Origin: Streptomyces sp. NBC_00353
Lineage (GTDB): Bacteria > Actinomycetota > Actinomycetes > Streptomycetales > Streptomycetaceae
Length of the DNA stretch: 64,000 nucleotides
Assembly (NCBI RefSeq): GCF_036108815.1
Contig: NZ_CP107985.1
Location: forward strand, 9,421,501-9,485,500
Reading direction: 5' to 3'
This document shows, piece after piece, positions 33,861 to 43,391 of this stretch (its first letter is position 1; each line of letters opens with the position of its first letter). Below the pieces are notes generated by a model. That model searched no databases and was not told the DNA's origin. It worked only from the letters and a program-made list of their open reading frames with translations. A program made the position numbers and the translations under genes.

Positions 33861-34462
33861 CGATGAGGGCGAGCCCGTATGTCCGGAGTCATGGCTCCCG
33901 GGTCCAGCCCGGTTCCGGCGCAGCTGCCGGCCCGGTCAGCGCTCGAGGGCACCGTCGTTTGTCGAGGCCGACCTGGCTCACAGACCAGGTCGGCCGGTCC
34001 TTCCGTCGCTGCGGCTTCTGGTACGCCTCCCCGGAGTGGAGGGCACGCGCAGTGCCCCGGGTGAAGTGCTCCCGCGGCACGCTGACGGCCCGGCGGTCTT
34101 CGATCGCTTTTGATGGGCCGTGGCGTGGCCGCGGCGCCGGTCCTGAGTGCCGCAGGTGCGCTCATCGGCACCCGTTTCCAGACCACCGTCGGGGCTCTGG
34201 CCGCCCCCTCGGTCAGCCAAGCAAATGGCCGAACGGTGCGGGCAGGACACCGGGCGCGGCGGTGTGTGGGACATCGCCCGCGGCACGGGCAGTGCGGCAG
34301 GTATCCGGCCGTGCACGGTGGCAGCCTGAGGGACAGGCAAGGGTGAGGCGTGTGGTGGCCCTCCGGAGCGCTGGGGATGCTCTCGACGTGCCGTCGGGCC
34401 GGGCAGCTGGTCGAAACTGCCCGCCTCCCTGCCCCCCCCGGCGCTCCGCCCCTCGGGACCCC

Positions 34463-34640
34463 GAGGGGTGTGCTTCGTGTGCCGGGGGTCTCGAGGGGTG
34501 TGCTTCGTGTGCCGGGGTCCCGAGGTGTGTGTTCCGTGTGCCGGGGCCCTGAGGGGTGTGCTTCGTGTGTCGGGGTCCCGAGGGGTGTTCCGTGTGCCGG
34601 GGGTCTCGAGGGGGTGTTCCGTGTGTCGGGGCCCTGAGGT
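34463..34640. repeat. ~30-bp tandem repeat
   Basis: About six imperfect copies of a unit close to GAGGGGTGTGCTTCGTGTGC plus CGGGGTCCC; copies vary between about 24 and 33 bases. Not a multiple of three overall, so not coding. Confidence 0.8.
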
Positions 34641-34727
34641 GCGTGTTTTGCCGGTGGGGTTGGATCGCGGCCGGTAGGGGGTGGGAGAGCTGAGCCGGTA
34701 TTCACGTTCCCCTGGTGTGCCCATCGT

Positions 34728-36221
34728 TTATTGCTTCGGCTGGGGCTTTTGAGGCTGTGGCGGGCGGGCCTGTTCGGTGCTTGTCTGCGACATCGATGGT
34801 GCTTGCGGGTGGTACGCCATGGTCAGGGTGTCCGGTTTGACGGTGACGACGGCCTGCGCGCGAGGGGGGCGGGAGGTGAGTGTGAAGGAAGGCCAGGTCT
34901 GGAGGATGCTCGCCAGGATGATCTGGAGTTCGGCCCAGGCGAAGTTCTCGCCGATGCACTTGCGGCGTCCGTCGCCGAAGGCGAGGAACGAACCGCGGGC
35001 GGCGGGTGCGCGCTCGGCTGTCCAGCGGTCCGGGTCGAATGTGTCGGGGTCGGGGAAGTAGCGGGTGTCGTGCTGGTGGAGGTAGGGGCTCCACACGATG
35101 TCTGCGCCTTGGGGAATGCGGTGGCCGCCGAGGTCGATGTCGCGGGCTGCGGTGCGGGTCACCATCCAGGCCGGCCCGTACTTGCGGATGGTTTCCTGCA
35201 GCACCTGGCGGGCGTAGGGGAGTTGCGCGATGTCGTCGTAGCGCAGGGGGCGGTCACCGCAGGCGGCGGTGAGTTCCTCGCGCAGGCGCCTTTGTATCTC
35301 GTCGCTCCGAGTGATCTCGTACAGTGTCCAGGCCAGGGTGGTGCCGGTGGTCTCGATCGCTCCGGTCAGCAAGGTGATGGCCTCGTCCTGCAGTTGCTGC
35401 CGCGTGAGGGGGTCCTCGGCGGTCAGAAGGGTCGTGAAGAGTCCGCCCTGGTCCTTGGTCCGGGCTGCGGCATGCGGGCACCGTTGCGCATCGGCTGGGA
35501 CCGCATCGGCTGAGGGCGTGTCGGCTGAGGGGGGTGGGCCCGGGGACCGGTCGGCGTGGTGGTCGATCGCCTGGTCGATGAGAGTGCGTAGCCGTGCCAC
35601 ACGGTCCGCGTGCGCGCGGTTGGCGGGCAGCGGGAGGCGAGTGATCCAGGGCGGCAGGATCGTCTGCCGGATCGCCCCTTTCATGATCTCGGGCATGAGG
35701 GTGACGAACTCGCCCTCCAGGTGCTCGGGGAGGTGTGCGCCGAACAGGGCGACCAGGAACGCGGAGAGGGCGACCTCGTTCATGTCCGCGTACACGTCGC
35801 GTGGCACAACCGCGGGCCAAGCAGTGACCACGCCTCGCACTTGGTCGATCATCGCGGCGCTGCGATCGGCGATGTGGGCCTTGTTGAACATGGGTTGTAT
35901 CAGGCGCCGGTTGCGTAGATGCGTATCGCCGTCGGCGACCGTGGCGAGCCCGTCACCGAAGAACATGCGCAGCGCGTCAATGATCTTGCCGCCCTTCACG
36001 AAATGCGCGGAGTCGGTCACCAGGACCTTGCGGGTCAGGGCGGGGTCGGTGACGACAAACGCGGGTGTGGGTCCGATACGTATGCGCACGACGCTGCCGT
36101 GCTCGCGAAGTGAGGTCATGAACGGCAGTGGCCGGCGGGCGAGCTGGAGAGCATGCCCGATCAGCGGGAGGGCGCCGGGTGCGGCCGGCGTGGGGGCTGC
36201 CGGCGAGGCGGGGGTGCTCAT
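34728..36221 (-). CDS. cytochrome P450, eukaryotic-like (CYP183-type candidate)
   Basis: 497 residues. Proline-rich N-terminus (APGALPLIGHALQLARRPLPF), I-helix GAIETTGTTLAWTLYEI, K-helix ExxR in QETIRKYGPAWMVTR, PERF-like FDPDRW and haem loop FGDGRRKCIGENFAW. The overall pattern resembles P450s that oxidise sesquiterpenes (pentalenene oxygenase type) more than CYP157. A Pro/Ala/Asp-rich insertion lies near residues 240-270. ATG at 36221 with AAGGAG upstream. Same strand as the terpene cyclase, so a terpene tailoring role is plausible but unproven. Confidence 0.88.
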   Translation of the reverse strand: MSTPASPAAPTPAAPGALPLIGHALQLARRPLPFMTSLREHGSVVRIRIGPTPAFVVTDPALTRKVLVTDSAHFVKGGKIIDALRMFFGDGLATVADGDTHLRNRRLIQPMFNKAHIADRSAAMIDQVRGVVTAWPAVVPRDVYADMNEVALSAFLVALFGAHLPEHLEGEFVTLMPEIMKGAIRQTILPPWITRLPLPANRAHADRVARLRTLIDQAIDHHADRSPGPPPSADTPSADAVPADAQRCPHAAARTKDQGGLFTTLLTAEDPLTRQQLQDEAITLLTGAIETTGTTLAWTLYEITRSDEIQRRLREELTAACGDRPLRYDDIAQLPYARQVLQETIRKYGPAWMVTRTAARDIDLGGHRIPQGADIVWSPYLHQHDTRYFPDPDTFDPDRWTAERAPAARGSFLAFGDGRRKCIGENFAWAELQIILASILQTWPSFTLTSRPPRAQAVVTVKPDTLTMAYHPQAPSMSQTSTEQARPPQPQKPQPKQ

Positions 36222-37030
36222 GGGGCGGATCACTCCTTGTGGGGGTCATCGTCAAACGCCCGGACCATTCCCACGCCGCGATCATGGAATGCCGTTGGAC
36301 GGAGACCTTTGCGTTACATGCACGGGTCACTCACGTGGGGCTGATGGAAATCGTCTTCGGGCAGGTCAGGGCCCTGTGCTTTCACCGCGGCACACGGCCG
36401 GCCCTGCTCGCGTGGTTGCGTCAGCGGCCTGCGCCAGGGCCGTGCGGAGGCGGTGTGTGCCGCCGCACCCGACACGGGCCGGCGCGGGAGACCATGTGAT
36501 CGGCCCCCGCCATCGCCCACCGCTCACCGCCCACCGGGCCGCCGGCTGCGGAGGTGAGAACGGGGCGCTGGCACACCTTCCGGCGAGAGCGGTGGGCGAG
36601 TCTCTGCGGTTCGGCAGGCTGGTGCGATGCGTAGAGAGAATGTCGTCAGGATCCAGGCGGTCCGGCTCGCCGTGACGGTCGGTGCAGTTGTTGCCGCTGG
36701 GGTCCTGCTGGCCGCTGGGGCTTTGTTGTGCCGCCGCGTGTTCCGTTGCTGCTTTCGCGAGGTCGGTCCGCGGTTCGTGAGCAAAGAGGACGGTTGGGTG
36801 GGCCCGGGGTACTTCGTCGTCACCGATGTGGTCGTTCGTGTTCTGTGCCGGCCGCCGAAGTACGTATTTTGACGGCTCGTCCTGCCCGGGCCGGCTTCGT
36901 TGTCGTACGGCGGTGAGAAGTGCCCGTCAGGATCGCCTTGTTGGTCACAACAGGGCAACGTTGATTCAGCTGACGTGCCGGTGTGGAGCAGACTTGTCTA
37001 CTTCTTCGCCTGCTCCCAGCCAGAGGAATC
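36222..37030. other. intergenic region with one doubtful small frame
   Basis: About 800 bases. The only suggestive frame is 36627-36872 (+), 81 codons, with a hydrophobic stretch LAVTVGAVVAAGVLLAAGALL that could be a membrane helix; it has no good ribosome site and no recognised relative. Nothing else stands out. Confidence 0.35.
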
Positions 37031-37604
37031 ATGCGCCGCATCGTCACAGCGTCCACGCTCGCAGCAGTGGGCGGGCTTGTTGAGTCTCACCGCGTGTACC
37101 GGCAGCGACGGCACAAACCATCGGCAGCCCGGTCCGCGCGCTGTTCTCAGGTTGGGCCAGGGCGCCGACACCGCCGGTGCCGAGGGCAGGGGGACGGTGC
37201 AGATCACCCCGGATACCGTCGTCTATACCGACAGGACCAGCTTTGGCACCCCCGAGCGCGGTCTGTTCGCCGTTGTCACCTTCCAGGCCATGAATCGGGG
37301 CAAGGCCGCGGTGAAGACCACGGCCGGCAGTGGTGGCTTCAGGTGGAAGACACCCGGCGGGCATACCGTCGAGCAGGGGGAGGGGAAGGGTGCGGGAAAG
37401 ATCGCTCCCGTCGGTTTCAGTGAGGGCGGCCCGGCCGTGCGGCCCCACACCTACCAGGCCGAGACCGTTGCCTTCGACATCACCGCCGCCGAGAGGGGCG
37501 GCACGCTCGTCTACGGCGATGGCGACGGCGTCGCTTTTTACTGGAAGGTCCCTTCCACGAGTTCAGGGCCCGCAGTGCCTGCGCTGAGGAGCGCACTGCA
37601 GTAG
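37031..37604 (+). pseudogene. lipoprotein gene with a +1 frameshift in the signal peptide
   Basis: AGAGGA precedes ATG at 37031, which starts MRRIVTASTLAAVGG. The rest of the signal, LLSLTACTGSDG with lipobox LTAC, is in the next frame and continues as a 170-residue exported domain (GTVQITPDTVVYTDRTS, GLFAVVTFQAMNRGKAAV, HTVEQGEGKGAGK). Removing one G from GGCGGG at 37070-37075 restores one perfect lipoprotein, so there is a one-base insertion: a real mutation or a sequencing error. The mature domain resembles small DUF4352-like lipoproteins. Confidence 0.7.
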
Positions 37605-37910
37605 CGCTCATCGCTCGGAGCCCGTTGCGGACTCGAAGCTGAGGGCAGAGCGGGGATCCCGGGATTGACGGGGCTGGGTCTGCGGTCGAGCGGGGCACGG
37701 TTGTCCTCCGCGCCGGCGAGGCCGGCCCCGCAGGCCGTCCGCCTCGCCCGGCCGGCCTTCGCGCCCGGCCCCGGCGGTGCGGGTGATGAGGTGGTCGCGG
37801 ATCTCCACCAGCCGGCCACACCGGGACGGCTCGGGGCGAAGCACACAGCGGCGGACGCAAGGCCTCTGTGAGCCGGCGACAGCCCGGTCGAGCGGGCGGG
37901 AGGGAAGATC
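37605..37910. other. intergenic region
   Basis: 306 bases of GC-rich DNA with no gene recognised; the methyltransferase ribosome site GGGAGGGAAG is at its end. Confidence 0.4.
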
Positions 37911-38603
37911 GTGATTCTCTCGGCTCGCCTCGGCGCGGGAACTACCGTTGCGAGCATGGTCGAACATGATGTTCTCAGTGCCACCCGCGAGGCCTACGAC
38001 GCTGCTGCCCCCAGCTATGCGCAACTGTTTTGCGACACGCTGCGTGAGCGGCCCCTGGACCGTGCGATCTTGAGCGCCTTCGCCGAGGTCGTCAGTGCGA
38101 GTGGGGACAGTCAGGTCGCGGACCTGGGGTGCGGACCTGGCTATGTCACCGCTCATCTGGATGAGTTGGGGCTGGCGGCGTTCGGTGTCGATGCCTCTCC
38201 CGCGATGATCGAGCTGGCTCGGCAGGCCTATCCGGGCCTGCGGTTCGACGTGGGCTCGATGGCCGCGTTGGACATCGCCGACGGTGTGCTGGGCGGCGTG
38301 CTCTCACGTTGGTCCATCATCCACACTCCGCCGGAGGAACTCCCTGCCGTCTTCGCGGAGTTCCACCGTGTGCTGGCGCCTGGCGGCCACCTTCTGGTCG
38401 GCTTTTCGGCAAGCGATGATCCGTCTCACCCGACGCAGGTCTTCGATCACGCGGTCGTACCGGCCTATCGGTGGTCGCCTGATCACCTCGCCGCGATGCT
38501 GCGCAAGTCGGGGTTGGCCGAGGTGGCCAGGATGGTTCGCGAGCCTCAGCCCACCGACCGACGGCAGTTCCAGGAAATTCAACTGCTCGCCCGCAAGGCC
38601 TAG
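37911..38603 (+). CDS. class I SAM-dependent methyltransferase
   Basis: 230 residues from the GTG at 37911, which has GGGAGGG six bases upstream; an ATG at 37956 begins closer to family sequence (SATREAYDAAAPSYAQLF) and is the alternative. Motif I VADLGCGPGYVTAHL binds SAM; later FGVDASPAMIELARQAYP, GGVLSRWSIIHTPPEELP and LAPGGHLLVGF are typical of the UbiE/small-molecule methyltransferase group. Substrate unknown. Stands alone. Confidence 0.85.
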   Translation: MILSARLGAGTTVASMVEHDVLSATREAYDAAAPSYAQLFCDTLRERPLDRAILSAFAEVVSASGDSQVADLGCGPGYVTAHLDELGLAAFGVDASPAMIELARQAYPGLRFDVGSMAALDIADGVLGGVLSRWSIIHTPPEELPAVFAEFHRVLAPGGHLLVGFSASDDPSHPTQVFDHAVVPAYRWSPDHLAAMLRKSGLAEVARMVREPQPTDRRQFQEIQLLARKA

Positions 38604-38650
38604 CCCAGGAAAGGGGCAGTGCCGGTGCGGGTGTGTCCGTAGATCACTTG

Positions 38651-38800
38651 GTTGACATCCTCCCCCAGCTAAAGCAGGGGGATTCCTAGCTCACCTCGCC
38701 TGGCACCTAGCAGGTGGCAGGGCTTACAAGATCAGCACTAGCCGGGTTGAGACCAGCCCGGACGAGCATCACGTGGGCGGAGTTCTTGTCCCTGGGCGAG
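38651..38800 (-). ncRNA. probable omega RNA (reRNA) at the right end of the TnpB element
   Basis: TnpB nucleases use an RNA that overlaps the 3' end of tnpB and runs through the right end into flanking DNA. Here the scaffold end would be the 38651-38686 hairpin, and the guide would begin just outside, as CAAGTGATCTACGGAC on the minus strand. Limits are inferred from the family. Confidence 0.35.
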
Positions 38801-39892
38801 ACGGTTCCGCACACGGTGCACGTATACGTTCTCTCGGAAAGAGGTAGGCGGTGCTTGGCTCTCGCTCCGCAGGGTGCGCAGTCCATGGTGGTGTGCGCGG
38901 GGTTGACCAGGTGCACGGTGCGCCCGTGCTTGCGGGCCATTTCGATCAGTGCGGCTTTGGTGGCGCCGATCGCGGCGTCGGCAGCTTTGCGGGCCATGGT
39001 CGACTTGGCCAGGAACTTGGGCCGGAAGTCCTCAACCGCAAGGGCGTCATGGTCGCGGACAACGGACTTGGCCCATTTATGGGCGGTGTCCTGACGCTGC
39101 CTGGCGACCTTCTTGTGCAGCTTCGCGGTCTGCCGCTTCGCGTGCCGGTAGCCCTTCGATCCGGCCTGCCCCTTCGCTGGGCGGCGTCGGGCCATCATCC
39201 GCTGGTACTTCGCCAGGCGCTGGGCGGCGTTCTTCCCGTGCTGCGCGTGGGGAAGGTCGTGTGCGTCGGACGTCGTCGTGGCGGTTTCCTTCACGCCCCA
39301 GTCAATGCCGATCACACGGCCCGTCGCGGGCAGGTGCTCGGTGGTGGTCGCGACGACGAACGACGCGTACCAGTGTCCGAGGCTGTCGCGGTACACGCGC
39401 ACGGAAGACGGCGGCTTGGGCAGGTCCCGCGACCACACCACCGTCAGGCTGATCCCGCCGGCCAGATGCAGACGCCCATCCTTGAGTCGGAACCCGCGCT
39501 GCGTGTAGTTCAAACTCGGGTCCGTCTGGTGCTTCTTCTTGTACTTCGGCATCCCGGCGCGCTGCCGCATCGGCAACCGGGCCTTGATGTCCTTCAGCGC
39601 CTTGGCGCGGGACTTCGCGAAGTCGCGGATGATCTGCTGCTGCGGCACCGAGCTGCCCTCGCGCAACCACGCCATCGCGGTACGGGCCTCGGTCAGCATC
39701 TTGTCCAGCCGGGCCGGCCCGCACTTCTCGTCGTCGGCGTGCGCCTTCTTCGACCTGGCCGCGCACTCGTTCCAGATCCACCGGCATCGCGCCCATTCCG
39801 CTTCAAGCGCGGAGGCTGCGGTCGACGACACGCGCAGCCGGTAGGTGTACCGGGCATGCCCGTCACCTGCCGTCTCTGCCGCTGTCGTCATG
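38707..39892 (-). CDS. tnpB: TnpB RNA-guided nuclease (IS200/IS605 family)
   Basis: 394 residues from the ATG at 39892. RuvC-type catalytic residues are present: IGIDWGVKE (Asp), LAVEDFRPKFLA (Glu) and SPRDKNSAHVML (Asp), with the zinc-finger pairs CAPC and CTVC between. N-terminal TnpB domain: YRLRVSSTAASALEAEWARCRWIWN. All three acidic residues are intact, so the nuclease may work. Related proteins cut DNA next to a short motif under control of an RNA from the element's right end. Confidence 0.93.
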
Positions 39893-40284
39893 CATATCAA
39901 CCTATCGGGGAGGACCGACAGTTGAGAACAATTGACCACGGTGGGGAAGCGCACCGTCGCGGTGGGCGGAAGCCCGATCGCCCTGGCGGCGATCCGGCTT
40001 TCCCTGCCCTGCTCCGCAGGAGTCCGATTCCTCCCCGGCCTGAAGGCCGGGGCATCCTCGGAGGCATTCGGTGATGTGCGGTGGCAGGCCGTTCATGAGG
40101 GCATCGGGGACGACGATGCGCCTTGTGCCCGCAGAGACCGTGCGCAGGTCACCGGTGTGGCGATGGAGCGGGCGTGTCGTCGCGGACCGCGTTCGCGACG
40201 CAGGCAGCCGGAGGTGTTGCATTGCGAGCCCTTCGACGTGATGCGCATCACTGTCCGGGTGTCTCGGGTCGGGCATGCGCGATC
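39893..40284. other. left end of the TnpB element and flank
   Basis: Holds the left-end hairpin (40033-40052); the rest, to the next start, shows no gene. Confidence 0.45.
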
Positions 40285-40998
40285 ATGATCGGAATGGGCA
40301 CGCGTTTCCTCGGTATCGCTGATCTGGTCGAAGCCCCGTCCGTGGCGGTCGTGGTCGACGTCATGCGTGCTTTCACCGTGGCTGCCTGGGCCTTTGCCCA
40401 GGGGGCGGAAAAGATCGTTCTTGCTGAGTCGCTGGACGAAGCCCTGGCGCTCAAGGCTCGCCACCCGGATTGGGTGGCGCTCAAAGACGGTCCGCCCGCG
40501 CCCGGGTTCGACACCGTCAACTCCCCGGGCCTGCTGCGGTCCGTTGACGTCGGCGGACGGACCGTTGTGCAGAAAACCACGGCAGGGACGGTCGGCGCCC
40601 TTGCGGTCAAGGAGGCGCACCTGGTGCTGTGCGCCAGCTTCGTGGTGGCGGAGGCAACGGCTCAGCTCTTGCGGACGCGCAAGAGTGACAGTGTCACGTT
40701 CGTGGTCACTGGCGACGACGGGCAGGCCGATGAAGATCTGGCGTGTGCTCAGTACATCGCTCGCAGGACCACCGAGGCCGGGACGGACGCTGCTGAGTTC
40801 CTCCGCCGCGCTGCCGAGTCGCGCGCCGCCGCCGAACTGGCGCAGGGGGTGCGTCAAGGAGTCCATCCTGATGACGTCGCGCTCTGTCTTGAGGTCGACC
40901 GGTTCCCCTTTGCCATGGTGGCGGCCTTGGAAGGCTCGCTCATGGTCCTGCGTCCACGCACGATGCCTTCGCTGACTGACAAGGACCCGGTCCGATAA
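40285..40998 (+). CDS. ComB-like 2-phosphosulfolactate phosphatase family protein
   Basis: 237 residues of the ComB family: VAVVVDVMRAFTVAAWAFAQGAEKIVLAESLDEALALK, DGPPAPGFDTVNSPG, KTTAGTVGAL and FVVTGDDGQADEDLACAQYI. Members are Mg-dependent acid phosphatases; the archaeal enzyme acts on 2-phosphosulfolactate in coenzyme M synthesis, which does not exist here, so the true substrate is unknown. ATG at 40285 (an in-frame ATG follows three codons later). Single gene. Confidence 0.85.
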   Translation: MIGMGTRFLGIADLVEAPSVAVVVDVMRAFTVAAWAFAQGAEKIVLAESLDEALALKARHPDWVALKDGPPAPGFDTVNSPGLLRSVDVGGRTVVQKTTAGTVGALAVKEAHLVLCASFVVAEATAQLLRTRKSDSVTFVVTGDDGQADEDLACAQYIARRTTEAGTDAAEFLRRAAESRAAAELAQGVRQGVHPDDVALCLEVDRFPFAMVAALEGSLMVLRPRTMPSLTDKDPVR

Positions 40999-41054
40999 CG
41001 GGGTGAGGTCCGCTTTCAGCATGCGGGAGCGAGCACCCTGTCGGGTATGCGGTA

Positions 41055-41942
41055 TCAACTGCATGTCCCGGGCGTGGTGGCGGTGCGGTAGAAATCGGCT
41101 GCGGTGACGGTGGCGGGCACGCCGAGTTCGGCGGCGACCGCAGCGATCGCGGTGGCCCCGACCGTGAGGTCGGCCTGGCCGTCGGTGGTGAAATACGGTG
41201 CGACGAACCTCTCGTAGTGGGCTCGGGCTTCGTCTGAGGTGTGCCCGCCGAGGAACGTCTGGATGTGTCGCACCGTGGTGTCGGGGTCGTTGCGGATCAC
41301 CTGCAGGGCGCGCCGGTGGGCTCGTACGACGGCCTGGACCGCGGGGGCGTCCGGGTGGATGCAGGTGGGGTCGACGGCCAGGCCCACGGTGGGGATCTGG
41401 AAGTGGTCGCCGACCCAGGCCAGCACCTGCCAGCCGTGCTCGGCGGCGACCGCCTCCGGTGCCATGGTGCTGCCGACCAGGGCGGCGTCGATCTCGCCGT
41501 TGTGCAGCCGGCGCAGGTCCATGCCGTAGTCGCCGGGCGAGCGGACGACGGTGTGGATGTCGCGGTCCGGGTCGAGGCCGGCCCGGCGCAGCACGATCCG
41601 GGTGAAGCACCCGGGTGCGGTGTGGGGGGCGTGTACCGCCAGCCGCCGGCCGGCCAGGTCGGCCAGGGAGGCCAGGCCGGGGCGGGCGAGGAACCAGAAC
41701 AGCGGGCGGTGGGTGTTGACATGGAGTGCGACCCAGGGGATGCCGTCGGTCAGTCGGGACAGCAGTGCCCGGCCGAGCCCGATCGTGACACCGCGGCGCA
41801 GCCGCTCCTCGTCCCAGGCGCAGCCGTCGCGCAGCGCGACGTGGACGCCCTCGTCGGCGTAGTAGTCCTGCTGATCGGCGATGTAGGCGGCCAGCTCCTC
41901 GTGCAGGCCCCGCCCGACGTAGGCGAGATCGATCGTGTGCAT
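41055..41942 (-). CDS. NMT1/THI5-like substrate-binding protein without signal peptide
   Basis: 295 residues with the periplasmic-binding fold of NMT1/SsuA-like proteins (DYYADEGVHVALRDG, LADLAGRRLAVHAPHTAPGCFTR, LHNGEIDAALVG, WVGDHFQIPTVGLAVDP). There is no signal peptide or lipobox at the start MHTIDLAYVGRG, and no ABC permease or ATPase nearby, so it probably acts in the cytoplasm as an enzyme or a binding protein rather than in transport. The SDR downstream is 140 bases away on the same strand but reads into it, not from it. Function unknown. Confidence 0.75.
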   Translation of the reverse strand: MHTIDLAYVGRGLHEELAAYIADQQDYYADEGVHVALRDGCAWDEERLRRGVTIGLGRALLSRLTDGIPWVALHVNTHRPLFWFLARPGLASLADLAGRRLAVHAPHTAPGCFTRIVLRRAGLDPDRDIHTVVRSPGDYGMDLRRLHNGEIDAALVGSTMAPEAVAAEHGWQVLAWVGDHFQIPTVGLAVDPTCIHPDAPAVQAVVRAHRRALQVIRNDPDTTVRHIQTFLGGHTSDEARAHYERFVAPYFTTDGQADLTVGATAIAAVAAELGVPATVTAADFYRTATTPGTCS

Positions 41943-42086
41943 GAATGGTTTTCCTTGATCGTGCCGCCGTCACGCGCCCGCGCATGACGCGGGCGCTGCG
42001 GCCCATGGTCCCGAAGGAGGGGCGGTGCGCCGGGTGCGTGCCGGACCGGGACGGTACGCACCCGGTGCGCGGGGGACAGCGGGGCG

Positions 42087-42842
42087 TCAGTCCATCGACA
42101 TTCCGCCGTTGACCGCGGCCGTGGTGCCGGTCATGAAGGCGTTGTCCTCACCGGCGTAGAAGGCGACCGCCTGGGCGACGTCGGCCGGGTACGCCAGGCG
42201 GCCCAGGGGAGTAGCGGCCACCTGCCGCTGCTTGTGCGCATCGTCGAACACGTCATCCGCCATGCGGGACTCCACCGGGCCGGGCGCGACGACGTTGACC
42301 GTGATCCCCTGCGGGCCCAGTTCCTGGGCGACGTACCGGGCGAACTGCTCCAGTGCGGCCTTGGCCGTGCCCAGTGCGATCATGCCCTCCCGGGGCCGGC
42401 GGCTGAGGCCGGTACCGAGATAGATGATGCGCCCCCAGCCCTGTCCGGTCATGGCGGGCAGGACAGCCTTCGTGACCAGGAACGCCGCATGCATCTCGGC
42501 GTCGAGCTTGCCGCCCAGTTCTTCCCACGTCATGTCCTGAAACGGCTTGACCGCATACGGGATCAGCGCGTTGTGCACCAGCACGTCAACGCCGCCCCAT
42601 GCCGCCTGGACCTGCTCGACCATGCTCTCGACCGCCGCTGCCTCGCGCACATCGGCCTGCACGGCCATGGCCCGGCCGCCCGCGGCCTCGATGCCCGCCA
42701 CGACCTTTTCGGCCGACTTGCCGCTGCGCAGGTAGTTGACCACCACGCGCATCCCTCGCGCGGCCAGAAGGCGCGCGGTGGCCGCACCGATTCCGCTGCC
42801 GGCGCCTGTCACCAGTGCCACCCTGCCCGTTGCCCCAGTCAC
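42087..42842 (-). CDS. SDR-family protein lacking the usual catalytic Ser and Tyr
   Basis: 251 residues with the classical SDR Rossmann fold: cofactor loop TGAGSGIGAAT, NNAG-equivalent HNA, and C-terminal GTTAAVNGGMSMD like FabG. The active site is altered: where YxxxK is expected it reads LGTAK (Leu157, Lys161), and the catalytic Ser position is Thr144 in IIYLGTGLS. So the tyrosine acid/base is missing. It may bind nucleotide without reducing ketones, or use another mechanism. It lies upstream of the NMT1-like gene on the same strand and may be transcribed with it. Confidence 0.85.
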   Translation of the reverse strand: MTGATGRVALVTGAGSGIGAATARLLAARGMRVVVNYLRSGKSAEKVVAGIEAAGGRAMAVQADVREAAAVESMVEQVQAAWGGVDVLVHNALIPYAVKPFQDMTWEELGGKLDAEMHAAFLVTKAVLPAMTGQGWGRIIYLGTGLSRRPREGMIALGTAKAALEQFARYVAQELGPQGITVNVVAPGPVESRMADDVFDDAHKQRQVAATPLGRLAYPADVAQAVAFYAGEDNAFMTGTTAAVNGGMSMD

Positions 42843-43391
42843 AGTCCCACCTCCTGCTCATCATCGCGGGCCGTCGGCATGACCGCCCCAAGCCGTTCAT
42901 CGTCGATCCCGGCCGGGACCTGAACATCACCCGCGTGCACCACCGCTGGGGCGCGGTCACACCCCTACCCCGGCCCGGCCGATCGCCGTCCCGAGCAGCG
43001 CGACTGCACCGTCGGAATCACGGTGGCACCGCACAAGAAGACCGATCCCGGCGACGAAATCCGAGGCACGGCGACGGGCGACCATGCCGTGAGGTGCGCC
43101 GTCAGGACGGCCTGCCGCCCCGGAAGACCGTCAAGCTCACAGTCGAGGCGCCCTGCGACGACGGTGCGAGCTGGACCGGCGGCCCGGGTGCGCGACCGGG
43201 GCCGGGGCGCGTTCACGGCCACGCCCGCCCCTCGTGCCGCCGTCCCGCGTCCCTGACAAACGCGGTGCAGGATCGAGCCATGGCACGCGATGCGCACCGG
43301 CTGCGCCTGTCCGGCCCCGGGTGACCTGCCATGTTTAGGATGGATGTCCCTCCTGTCCCTGATTCCCCGTTCCTGCGAGGAGACCGCCGCC
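42843..43391. other. intergenic region
   Basis: About 550 bases between the divergent SDR and amidotransferase genes. No gene recognised. GAGGAG at 43377-43382 is the ribosome site of the amidotransferase. Confidence 0.4.

Larger units (their letters stand above)
33219..34727. other. repeat-rich intergenic region without a credible gene
   Basis: 1.5 kb. Long frames exist on both strands, but they come from low-complexity DNA and give Pro/Arg or Gly/Thr/Asp strings with no start, ribosome site or family match. Contains two tandem arrays (listed separately). The cyclase promoter should lie just upstream of 33218. Confidence 0.5.
38651..40055 (-). mobile_element. IS200/IS605-type element with TnpB only
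   Basis: Right end at 38651-38686: GTTGACATCC, then a CCCCC...GGGGG hairpin, then GATTCC, the typical Streptomyces right-end pattern read on the minus strand. Left end near 40033-40052: hairpin CCCCGGCC-TGAA-GGCCGGGG beside GATTCC. Only TnpB lies between; no Y1 or serine TnpA is present, so the element cannot move by itself. Confidence 0.75.

Noticed and set aside
34463..34640. Possible riboswitch or structured leader for the second P450
   Set aside because: It lies behind the P450 gene (which is on the minus strand) and is a simple repeat; no known riboswitch motif was seen.
33326..34705. 459-codon open frame on the minus strand
   Set aside because: It runs through two tandem arrays, gives low-complexity Gly/Thr/Asp and Pro strings, has no ribosome site and matches no family; treated as a by-product of GC-rich repeats.
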